In this document: piece by piece, positions 62,601 through 64,000 of the stretch
Numbering within the stretch: position 1 is the stretch's first letter
How the letters are laid out: every line of letters begins with the position of its first letter
Source: Pseudobdellovibrionaceae bacterium
Lineage (GTDB): Bacteria; Bdellovibrionota; Bdellovibrionia; Bdellovibrionales; UBA1609
Assembly: GCA_023898385.1 (NCBI GenBank)
Contig: CP060220.1
Location: 434,001-498,000 of the forward strand
Length of the DNA stretch: 64,000 nucleotides
Reading direction: 5' to 3'
Translations under genes and position numbers: made by a program
Notes under the pieces: generated by a model
The model's input: only the letters and a program-made list of their open reading frames with translations
The model's database searches: none
Told to the model about the DNA's origin: nothing

Positions 62601-64000
62601 ATCCAGCCCTTTTGGTTGTGACCGATGCTGAGCCTTATGATTTCGGACCACATCCTCTAGCGAGCACAACCACATATGCATTTACGGTTGAAAACCAAGG
62701 GGGTGTTACAGCCTCTGGTATTACTGGGCTTGCATTTGGAGCGGCCCATTTTGATCACAATGGCGCGGCCTTCCCCGGTGGTGGATCTTGCGTGAGTGGC
62801 GGCAACCTCATTGCGGGTAACTCATGTACATTTAGAGTGGATTTCACTCCAGGTGCGATTGCCCTTCTCAGCGACACTATTCAATTGCAGTATAATGACG
62901 GTGCGGCTTCGCAGACGGAAACACACAATATCCAAGGTAATGGTGAAAATCCAGCAAACCTTGCCATCACCGCCGATACATCCACAGATTTTGGTAGTGT
63001 GGTGCATGGAACAACAAAGGATCTATTGTTTACCATCACTAACAGTGGTGGTTTACAAGCGACGGCCATGGCTGAAGTGGCTTTAACTCCGCCATTTAGT
63101 TTGGCAGGGGGCGTGTGGCCAGGAAACAATGGAACATGTAATGTGGGCGGCACGTTGAATGCTGGAGGCAGCTGTAAAATAGAAATTCGATTTGCTCCTG
63201 CCGGTGCGGGTACAGTGACTTATCCAAATTCTATTGATGTGAGCTATCATAATGGTTCGGCACTAACCAACTCCACATTGGCTATTACCGGTGATGGAAT
63301 AAATCCAGCGAGCCTAGATATCACAACAGTTCCACATAACTTTAATACAAAAGCTATTGGTTCAACGAACTCGCAATTGTTTACGCTAACTAATAACGGC
63401 AGTTACACGGCAACAAATATCACTGGAGCGGCCTTCGGTTTAGCTGACTACACGTTCTCGGGCGGAGTTTTTGGCGGAGTGGGCACTTGTACTTCGGGTG
63501 GATCATTAGCTCCAGCTGGAAGCTGTACGTTCCAAGTTTCCTTTGTGCCAGCCGGCGCACCAGGTGCTAGAAATGACACCATCACTCTTAACTATGATGA
63601 TGGTAATAACCCCGCTCAGGTGAGCACAGGCTCCCTATTAGGTGCCGCAGCCAACACGGCTAGCATCGTAGTGACCAGTGCTGAGGCTGATCCTTATGAT
63701 TTCTCATCAGACTTTGGTGTGGTGGCTAACACGCACACGGTGACACACAGTTCGTTCACCATTGAAAACCAAGGTGGCGTGGATGCCACAGGCCTAGTTT
63801 TTGGTATCAGCGGTGGGCCATACTCAGTTAATACAGAAAACTGTCCTGAACCACTTCCACCCGCATCACCTTGTCAGATTGATGTGGACTTCTCACCAGT
63901 GGCTACAGGAACTCACAGTGGATTTGATTTAGAGGTAGATTATAATAACGGCGCTGCCGCAGCCCAGATGACTCATGGGTTGACGGGCACAAGCAACTCT
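38633..64000 (+). CDS. giant lipoprotein of about 72 HYDIN-like (choice-of-anchor D) Ig modules; 3' end outside window
   Basis: One frame is open from ATG 38633 to the last base, at least 8,456 codons (roughly 0.8 MDa), with the same frame checked at many points. Residues 1-47 form a signal sequence ending in VWLLGC, a lipobox with Cys47. The rest is a string of Ig-like modules of about 117 residues. Each has a start such as ANPxSFxFGxVAxGxT, an FTxTNTGGVxATGI strand pair, a GGTFPGxGGTC...GATC cysteine pair, and an end such as DxVxLxYxDG then LxGTG. This is the ASPM/SPD-2/Hydin-type domain (choice-of-anchor D). Likely exported and cell-surface; possible roles are adhesion, prey contact or a fibre. 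No C-terminal sorting domain is visible before the edge. Confidence 0.92.
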   Translation, partial: MERSIVIYITNLCMSFCKTLWKLGRGVSHTPVSSFVVAGLAVWLLGCVAEINDQLANKSAARIIFSEDGTPSGATDKYDFGETAVGGMAEATVDLFNLGDFPATNVTSSSIPSPFAFKGGSFPGIGGNCTSTLAAGGTCEIVLTYTPAAYVTNTESFTLTYNSNNDTVTSTLFLEGTGTTPAVLTISDAPVYDYGTKAVGGDHDHVFTITNAGGATATNIIEGGLGSPFQFQDGLYPGTDGTCPIDGTIPGGTGCTVVVTFSPTNIGFYTDRIELNYFDGATAQLATRDLQGTALIPANLEISDAPEYDYGQILVGNTVDYTFTITNTGGSTATSMGGGGLASPFRYAGGIGYPGTGGTCLGSLAPAATCDIVVTFAPVTTGMHSDTIEIYYDNGAGTSQADRDIKGEGMTPANLVYDLAPVYDFGLRAIGSVTLQTITITNTGSIGATAIVDAGLLTADFQYAGGTYPGGGTCSTTLAGNGGTCTVNVQYAPAGVGSHTDFVSLDYFDGVNNVNDAMTVTGIGALPANLVVTSGEPNPYDFQADFGVIAYGSTRSHTFTIQNSGGVPATGVIVGGLVAPYTVNSTTCGASINPSASCTVEVQYAPLSTGPHAGNLQINYNDGVVAQALVQGIDGDAAAPALLTITEIDPYDYGTQAIGSFTPYTFTVQNTGGVDATLMAGSGLTSPDFRWETTDVYPGASGNCGTPLAPGATCTVVVEFGPNSTGLLNDTITVDYNNGVIATSVSRDVIGTGANPAILTISDAPFYSFGSVASNSLTTHIFTITNAAGSVDATSITEVAFAIPEYDFAGGVFPGTAGNCVSGGSLLPGTSCDVEVEFTPAVNGSYNSTLTLNYDNGVAVVAASRNIQGVATNPAQLVFTPSPQDWGTVARGSTNVALINVENTGGVNATGIIIGSAFLAPYSYTGGSGYPGANGTCTGTILPGVANSCMVEVQYVPTVNGPTSDDLDLDYDDGTILAPVTASVTLQGNADNPAVLNVQGADPTDFGTAAVGATVPLVLTLENTGNIAATGITSGGLATVNYQYTGGTFPGGGTCVEGGNLAAGATCTFSVDFMPQGAAIHTDNLTLSYNDGAAAQVETHGVTGVGANPASLNIANIPDSFSYGNVALTTNLDHEFTVTNTGSIDGTGVSEITLAAPFTMPGGYPGAGATVPCGNTILAGASCNIVVRFEPTVTGAQNANITLQYNDGANVVTSVVTVDGIGFVPADLDITPPSFDFGNMALGGSSTAQIFTITNVGGYNATLVNEVAMVDPFKYTGGAFPGTNGTCVANQTLAPAASCDVEVYFNPSVLGAATTFLDFSYFDGLNAQNETAQLDGTGVAVGLLAIAPDPHDFGSVANGGQSVSQLFTVTNSGGFAVTNMNEVGLTGDFIYVGGAFPGSGGNCVAAGGLTPTSSCQIEVAFRPTATGGLADQIEFTYFNGAATVSATGDVTGTGVNPASLSIAANPDLFNWGIVETGTIVDHTFTVSNSGDVSATGISEVGLGGEWTMPGGYPGGGTCPLAGTIASGASCTIVVRFNPLVSGVKTDDIELNYSDGTLAGPPNATATLTADARTRALLTISANPDPFSFGTQPLGSSTIREWTLTNTGEMDATAIAGDVFALAPEYAFAGGTFPGGGTCVNGGTLAAAGTCTFRVEFVPAGVPGARNDNVDVNYNDGVAATDVTQAITGTAANPANLVVISGELDPYDFGTVAVGATRVHSSFVVQNQGGVDATGVAVSISGGPYTVNATTCGATIAAGATCTVDVDFTPVGSGAIVGDNLVIDYSDATGASQMLHGLQGTGALPAQLVFDDTPSYDFGIQPNSSSTARLFWVENIGEVNAIGLAGSFTTGTHFKFTGAGGYPGTLGTCADPIVPGVGGRCQIEIEFIPQSTGAHTDNVILSFNNGVGATSNQLQIDGTGAPPALITIAPGGTFDFGSIARGGRAVQIFTLTNLVGAVDATNITGAVATPEFAFTGGGVFPGTNGTCVINGTLIGGASCDVEVEFVPLANGGYMDNITITYDDGLVVGQTSVRPIQGNATDPALLTFAPSPQDWGTVARGSTNVALVTIENTGGVDALGVNEGSALLAPYSYTGGSGYPGANGTCTGTILPGVGNTCVIEVQYVPTVNGATNDDVDLDYDDGTLIAPVTASMTLQGNADNPAVLNVQGADPTDFGTAAVGATVPMLLTLENTGNIAASGITSGGLATVNYQYTGGTYPGGGTCVEGGSLAAGATCTFSVDFTPQGAGTLTDTLTLSYNDGAAAQVESHGVTGVGANPAALGIAAVPDAFNYGNVAVSTSVDHEFTITNTGDVMATGITEITLAAPFTMPGGFPGAGATVACGPTLASGASCNIVVRFAPLAPGAVNADITLQYNNGANLVTSSVTLDGEGVIPADLDIVPASFDFGDMAQGGSTAAQIFTVTNNGGYNATLVNEVGLVDPFKYTGGTYPGTNGTCVANQTLAPAASCDIEVYFNPSAIVASTEFIDFSYNNGVGAVNETAQLDGNGVAIGVLTVAPDPHDFGPVANGGRSSAQLFTITNTGGFVVTAMNEVGVGGDFAYTGGAFPGTGGNCVAAGSLTPTSSCLIELEFLPTSTGVQNGTIDYSYFNGAATTNVVGDLDGEGVNPADLSIAANPDSFNWGIQETTTTVDHTFTVTNSGDVDATGITETGLGGDWSMPGGYPGGGTCPGTGTIASGASCTIIVRWTPSVSGVTTDDISLAYSDGTIAGPPNATATLTGDARTRALLTITANPDAFSFGTRPIGSTLVHEWTLTNTGEMDATAIAGDVFGLAPEYAFAGGTFPGGGSCVNGGTLVNGATCTFRVEFVPAGVPGARNDVVDVNYNDGVAVTDVTQAITGTAANPANLVVISGELDPYDFGTVAVGATSTHSSFVVQNNGGVDAAGVSVGVSGGPFSINATTCGVTIAAGATCTVDVDFTPVGSTVYNGDNLTVDYSDATGASQMLHGLDGTGALPAQLVFDDAPSYDFGVHANTSSTARLFWVENIGEVNAVGVGGSFTTGTHFKFTGAGGYPGTLGTCTTPIVPGVGGRCQIELEFIPQASGAHTDDVILSFNNGVGATSNQLQIDGTGAPAALITIVPGGTYDYGTIARGGQAVQIFTLTNVAGAVDATNITGALGTADFAFTGGGVFPGTSGTCVLAGSLAGGVSCDIEVEFTPLANASYSDTITITYDNGVIVGQTATRPVQGVATDPALLTFTPSPQDWGTVARGSTNVTLLTIENTGGVDATGVIAGSALIAPYSYTGGSGYPGANGTCAGTILPGGGNTCLIEVQYVPTANGATSDDVDLDYDDGTLVAPVAASVTLQGNADNPAVLNVQGADPTDFGTAAAGATVPILLTLENTGNIDATGITSGGLATANYQYTGGAFPGGGTCVEGGNLAFGATCTFSVDFIPQGAGTHTDTMTFNYNDGAAAQVESHGTTGVGANPAALAIAAVPDSFSYGNVATATFVDHEFTITNTGDVTANAISEITLAAPFTIPGGFPGAGATVPCGVSINSGASCNIVVRFGPLAPGAATADITLQYNNGAAVVTSAVTLDGTGVVPADLDIVPVSFDFGDMAIGGSTAAQIFTITNNGGYDATLVNEVGLADPFKYTAGTFPGTNGTCVANQTLAPLASCDIEVYYNPSVVNVDTDFIDFSYNNGVGPVNETAQVDGNAVNVGLLTIVPDPHDFGDVANAGASTPQVFTITNTGDFVVTNMNETSLTGDFNYTGGGFPGTGGNCVAAGSLTPTSSCLIEVEFTPTSTGVQNDQVIFSYFNGAATVNATADLDGNGVNPASLAIAANPDSFNWGIQETTTTVDHTFTVTNSGDVDATGIAETGLGGDWSLPGGYPGGGTCPGTGTIASGASCTIIVRWTPSVSGLATDTISLAYSDGTIAGPPNATAALNGDARTRALLTITANPDAFSFGARPIGSTLVHEWTLTNTGEMDATAIAGDAFALAPEYAFAGGTFPGGGTCVNGGTLASLATCTFRVEFVPAGVAGARNDDVDVNYNDGVAATDVTQAITGTAANPANLVVISGELDPYDFGTVAVGATSTHSSFTIQNTGGVDATGVSVGVSGGPFAINATTCGATIAAGATCTVDVDFTPVGSATYNGDNLTIDYTDATGTSQMLHGLDGTGALPAQLVFDDAPSYDFGVAANASSVSRLFWVENIGEVNAVGVGGSFTTGTHFKFTGAGGYPGTLGTCITPIVPGVGGRCQIELEFIPQASGAHTDDVILSFNNGVGATSNQLQIDGTGAPAALITITPAGPVNFGTIARNGTTTQILTLANAAGAVDATNLAGSFTGPEFGFLGGTFPGTAGTCVNGGSLAGGVTCDVVVEYAPTVNNSDSDTMVITYDNGVAVGVTATRNVQGVATDPALLTFTPDPQDWGNVANGSTNITLITVENTGGVNATSIIEGSVLANPYSYTGGLGYPGTNGTCTGTILPGGGNTCLIEVQYLPSGLGATSDDVDLDYDDGTTVAPVTASVTLQGTSVTPATLDITPDTFDYGTQAIGSTTQQIFTVTNSGAVDATNVTGAAFGTANFQFETGAFPGSGTCTNGGTIPSGGGSCTFVVEFVPGGAGALSDTIQLNFNNGASNTSVTESVDGTGANPAVLGISAVPDSFSFGNIAISTTVDHEFTVTNTGDVDATGIFESTLAAPFTFPGGYPGTGATVPCGVTINASTSCNIVVRYAPLAAAPHSESITLNYNDGAGAALVAQALTGTGVIPADLDIVPISHDFGDMAIGGSSAAQIFTITNNGGYDATLVNEVGLADPFKYTGGVFPGTNGDCTAGQTLAPLASCDIEVYYNPTVVNVDTDFIDFSYDNGVGPVNETAQVDGNAVNVGLLTIVPDPHDFSDVANGGASTPQVFTVTNGGAFIVTSMNETSLTGDFNYTGGGFPGTGGNCVAAGSLTPTSSCLIEVEFTPTSTGVQNDQVNFSYFNGAATVNATADLDGNGVNPASLAIAANPDSFNWGIQETTTTVDHTFTVTNSGDVDATGITETGLGGDWSMPGGYPGGGTCPGTGTIASGASCTIIVRWTPSMSGLATDTISLAYNDGTIAGPPNATAALNGDARTRAVLTITANPDAFGFGPKPIGSTTVHEWTLTNTGEMDATAIAGDVFGLAPEYAFASGGTFPGGGTCTNGGTLASLATCTFRVEFVPAGVAGARNDSVDVNYHDGVAATDVTQAITGSAEDPANLVVISGELDPYDFGTVAVGATSTHSSFTIQNTGGVDATGVSVGVSGGPFAINATTCGVTIAAGATCTVDVDFTPVGSGAIAGDNLTIDYTDATGTTQMLHGLDGTGALPAQLVFDDAPSYDFGIAANASSVSRLFWVENIGEVNAVGLAGGFTTGTHFKFTGVGGYPGTLGSCGTPIVPGPGGRCQIELEFIPQASGAHTDDVILSFNNGVGATSNQLQIDGTGAPAALITITPAGPVNFGTIARNGTTTQILTLANAAGAVDATNLAGSFTGPEFGFLGGTFPGAGGTCVNGGSLAGGTTCDVVVEYAPTVNNSDSDTMVITYDNGVAVGVTATRNVQGVATDPALLTFTPDPQDWGNVANGSTNIALITVENTGAVNATGVIEGSVLANPYSYTGGLGYPGTNGTCTGTILPGGGNTCLIEVQYLPSGLGATSDDVDLDYDDGTTVAPVTASVTLQGTSVAPATLDITPDAFDYGSHALTSTTQQIFTVTNSGGVDATNVTGAAFGTANFQFETGAFPGSGTCTNGGTIPSGGGSCTFVVEFIPGSTGALSDTIQLNFNNGANNTSVTESVSGQGDNPAVLGISAVPDGFAYGNVAVTTTVDHEFTVTNSGDINATGVSESTLVAPFTMPGGYPGTGATIPCGPTINAGTSCNIVVRYAPLASAPHSETITLDYNNGAINTSVAQALTGTGVIPADLDIVPASHDFGDMAIGGSSAAQIFTITNNGGFNATLVTEVGLGNPFKYTGGVFPGTNGDCTAGQTLAPLASCDIEVYYNPTVVNVDTDFIDFSYDNGVGSVNETAQVDGNAVNVGLLTIAPDPHDFGDVANAGASTPQVFTITNTGDFVVTNMNETSLTGDFNYTGGGFPGAGGNCVAAGSLTPTSSCLIEVEFTPTSTGVQNDQINFTYNNGAAGTSATADLDGNGVNPASLAIAANPDSFNWGIQETTTTVDHTFTVTNSGDVDATGITETGLGGDWSMPGGYPGGGTCPGTGTIASGASCTIIVRWTPSVSGLATDTISLAYNDGTIAGPPNATAALNGDARTRALLTITANPDAFSFGARPIGSTLVHEWTLTNTGEMDATAIAGDAFALAPEYAFAGGTFPGGGTCVNGGTLASLATCTFRVEFVPAGVAGARNDDVDVNYHDGVAATDVTQAITGTAANPANLVVISGELDPYDFGTVAVGATSTHSSFTVQNTGGVDATGVSVGVSGGPFAINATTCGATIAAGATCTVDVDFTPVGSATYNGDNLTIDYTDATGTSQMLHGLDGTGALPAQLVFDDAPSYDFGVAANASSVSRLFWVENIGEVNAVGVGGSFTTGTHFKFTGAGGYPGTLGTCTTPIVPGVGGRCQIELEFIPQASGAHTDDVILSFNNGVGATSNQLQIDGTGAPAALITITPAGPVNFGTIARNGTTTQILTLANAAGAVDATNLAGSFTGPEFGFLGGTFPGAGGTCVNGGSLAGGTTCDVVVEYAPTVNNSDSDTMVITYDNGVAVGVTATRNVQGVATDPALLTFTPDPQDWGNVANGSTNITLITVENTGAVNATGVIEGSVLANPYSYTGGLGYPGTNGTCTGTILPGGGNTCLIEVQYLPSGLGATSDDVDLDYDDGTTVAPVTASVTLQGTSVAPATLDITPDAFDYGSHALTSTTQQIFTVTNSGGVDATNVTGAAFGTANFQFETGAFPGSGTCTNGGTIPSGGGSCTFVVEFIPGSTGALSDTIQLNFNNGASNTSVTESVSGQGDNPAVLGISAVPDGFAYGNVAVTTTVDHEFTVTNSGDINATGVSESTLVAPFTMPGGYPGTGATIPCGPTINAGTSCNIVVRYAPLASAPHSETITLDYNNGAMNTSVAQALTGTGVIPADLDIVPASHDFGDMAIGGSSAAQIFTITNNGGYDATLVNEVGLADPFKYTGGVFPGTNGDCTAGQTLAPLASCDIEVYYNPTVVNVDTDFIDFSYFNGSSNVNQTAQVDGNAVNVGLLTIAPDPHDFGDVANAGASTPQVFTITNTGDFVVTNMNETSLTGDFNYTGGGFPGSGGNCVAAGSLTPTSSCLIEVEFTPTSTGAQSDQINFTYNNGAAGTSATADLDGNGVNPASLAIAANPDSFNWGIQETTTTVDHTFTVTNSGDVDATGITETGLGGDWSMPGGYPGGGTCPGTGIIASGANCTIIVRWTPSVSGLATDTISLAYSDGTIAGPPNATAVLNGDARTRALLTITANPDAFGFGPQPIGSTSVHEWTLTNAGEMDATAITGDAFGLAPEYAFAGGAFPGGGTCTNGGTLANAATCTFRVEFVPAGVAGARNDSVDINYHDGVAATDVTQAITGSAQDPADIVLISGEATPYDYGTVTNGANATHQFTFRNDGGVTATAVAVPALTLPYSIAATTCAGTLAPASTCTVDVDFDPTSSGTHTDTLTVNFHDGVGATNVTHSLTGDSITPAQLIFADAPGYDFSPPSHADGSSTVRLFTVENVGGTDATGVGGGAFSTVHFKFTGLGGYPGTNGTCTNTIQPGAINNCTVEVEFVPTALGALSDDVTITYNDGAVLTNVQLPVDGTAVPAAVITIAPGGTYDYSTIARDGTATATFTLTNLAGAADATNITGAVPTAEFDFLNGTFPGTGGNCVLNGTLAAGASCDIVVEFAPTANGPYSDTITITYDDGANPAATATQDVQGGAADPASLTFTPTPQNWGTVARGSTKTAIITLENVGGVDATSAAPGSALASPYDYTGGLGYPGTLGTCGATILPGAGNTCTIEVMYQPPANGPTSDDVDISYDDGTGVTQTDSVTLQGTAADPALLVVTDAEPYDFGPHPLASTTTYAFTVENQGGVTASGITGLAFGAAHFDHNGAAFPGGGSCVSGGNLIAGNSCTFRVDFTPGAIALLSDTIQLQYNDGAASQTETHNIQGNGENPANLAITADTSTDFGSVVHGTTKDLLFTITNSGGLQATAMAEVALTPPFSLAGGVWPGNNGTCNVGGTLNAGGSCKIEIRFAPAGAGTVTYPNSIDVSYHNGSALTNSTLAITGDGINPASLDITTVPHNFNTKAIGSTNSQLFTLTNNGSYTATNITGAAFGLADYTFSGGVFGGVGTCTSGGSLAPAGSCTFQVSFVPAGAPGARNDTITLNYDDGNNPAQVSTGSLLGAAANTASIVVTSAEADPYDFSSDFGVVANTHTVTHSSFTIENQGGVDATGLVFGISGGPYSVNTENCPEPLPPASPCQIDVDFSPVATGTHSGFDLEVDYNNGAAAAQMTHGLTGTSNS
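38815..41284 (+). repeat. N-terminal divergent modules of the giant gene (seven modules)
   Basis: Seven Ig modules precede the periodic array, with starts near 38.82, 39.18, 39.53, 39.87, 40.22, 40.55 and 40.90 kb. They share the module fold but do not fall into the ten-type order of the array. The module at 40.22 kb carries NPYDFQADFGV, a variant also found at the far end (63.66 kb). This block probably represents the older, non-amplified part. Confidence 0.75.
41285..44785 (+). repeat. higher-order repeat unit 1 (ten modules)
   Basis: The unit is delimited by the Asp codon of the QDWGTVARGST motif. It contains modules recognisable by QDWGT, DPTDFGTAAVG, DSFSYGNVA, SFDFGNMALGG, DPHDFGSVA, LFNWGI, DPFSFGTQPLG, LDPYDFGTVAVG, PSYDFGIQ and TFDFGSIARGG, in this order. 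Length to the next identical point is 3,501 bp. Confidence 0.85.
44786..48286 (+). repeat. higher-order repeat unit 2 (ten modules)
   Basis: Same ten-module order as unit 1, length 3,501 bp. Relative to unit 1 the protein is strongly conserved while many third codon positions differ, so the copy is not recent. The seventh-type module is the DPTDFGTAAVG form. Confidence 0.85.
48287..51784 (+). repeat. higher-order repeat unit 3 (ten modules)
   Basis: Length 3,498 bp. It still carries the DPTDFGTAA form of module 7, but its last module (at 51.41 kb) is already the new PVNFGTIARNGTT form that also ends units 4 and 5. It therefore marks the junction between the two HOR variants. Confidence 0.85.
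51785..55285 (+). repeat. higher-order repeat unit 4 (ten modules, variant type)
   Basis: Length 3,501 bp. The module in position 7 is replaced by FDYGTQAIGSTTQQ. Modules of type 2 and 3 differ from those in units 3 and 5 (FGFGPKPIGSTT; TGSAEDPAN) and resemble unit 6. Confidence 0.85.
55286..58783 (+). repeat. higher-order repeat unit 5 (ten modules, variant type)
   Basis: Length 3,498 bp. Module 7 is FDYGSHALTSTTQQ and is almost identical at DNA level to that of unit 6 (55.6-56.3 kb versus 59.1-59.8 kb). Modules of type 1-4 instead match unit 3. Confidence 0.85.
58784..62281 (+). repeat. higher-order repeat unit 6 (ten modules, variant type, degenerating at its end)
   Basis: Length 3,498 bp. 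The first seven modules are close to units 4 and 5; from about 61.2 kb on the modules keep the order (types 3, 4, 5) but are strongly diverged (ATPYDYGTVTNGA; GYDFSPPSHADG; TYDYSTIARDGT). Homogenisation therefore stops inside this unit. Confidence 0.85.
62282..64000 (+). repeat. C-terminal divergent modules of the giant gene
   Basis: Five further modules follow the array: NWGTVARGSTKT (type 6), EPYDFGPHPLASTT (type 7-like), STDFGSVVHGTTK, HNFNTKAIGSTNSQ and DPYDFSSDFGVVAN. The last two continue in the order type 2 then type 3, with types 9, 10 and 1 skipped. The final module is essentially complete (LTGTSNS) when the window ends. Confidence 0.75.

Noticed and set aside
41542..63153. Many minus-strand frames of 60-234 codons opposite the giant gene, similar to each other
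   Set aside because: They repeat with the 3.5-kb period because they mirror the sense repeat; their Pro/Val/Ala-rich composition is the reverse complement of the Gly/Asn/Thr-rich modules and none has a ribosome-binding site in context.
38815..64000. CRISPR array or intergenic satellite
   Set aside because: The 350-bp and 3.5-kb repeats preserve an open frame and protein sequence; there are no short identical repeats with unique spacers.

Overview
The window reads as a chromosomal segment of a Gram-negative, didermic bacterium. The organism is most likely a member of the Bdellovibrionota or a related predatory/deltaproteobacteria-like group. This is inferred from the gene content: many lipoproteins and secreted proteins of unknown family, PEGA and choice-of-anchor-D (ASPM/SPD-2/Hydin-like) proteins, a GHKL/STAS pair, and strong G-rich Shine-Dalgarno sequences. 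No rRNA or marker gene is present to settle it. Both ends cut through a gene: ahcY at the left and a giant repeat gene at the right.

1-6.6 kb is core metabolism. It holds ahcY (5' end missing) and orn with overlapping tails. It then holds a co-directional run of a duplicated-half DUF1538 membrane protein, two P-II-like regulators, an ALDH8-like aldehyde dehydrogenase and a RidA-family protein; the last two fit a 2-aminomuconate (kynurenine meta-cleavage) branch. tRNA-Asp(GTC) closes this block.

6.6-16.1 kb is accessory. A DUF4258/HTH toxin-antitoxin-like pair is flanked by 112-bp direct repeats, the first of which starts 5 bp after the tRNA. A truncated AbiEi-like gene follows. Then come small secreted or hypothetical genes: a lipoprotein plus a PEGA protein, an HtrA-like protease, a WYL regulator and a secreted nuclease. 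Two homologous small proteins are each translationally coupled to a secreted hydrolase. An XRE antitoxin-like gene has a tiny partner and nested palindromic operators.

16.1-27.2 kb mixes hypothetical genes, a MATCAP-like DUF1704 peptidase candidate, an AraC regulator, a second TA-like pair (nucleotidyltransferase + XRE) and several decayed gene fragments. A signal-peptide-coding segment is present in three tandem copies.

27.2-38.1 kb has an operon of GHKL ATPase, STAS-like protein and ABC-F ATPase. It also has a three-gene envelope transport cluster (LolA-like, outer-membrane barrel, MMPL/RND), a GH32/43/68-type furanosidase-like protein and an M48 peptidase.

38.6-64.0 kb is one uninterrupted reading frame of more than 8,450 codons, still open at the window edge. 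It encodes a giant lipoprotein built from about 72 HYDIN-like Ig modules of about 117 residues. Its centre is a higher-order repeat: ten module types in fixed order form a 3,498-3,501 bp unit repeated six times. Nucleotide similarity between copies is a mosaic, which suggests continuing intragenic recombination. A long, hairpin-rich leader precedes the gene. This gene is the most striking object in the window.
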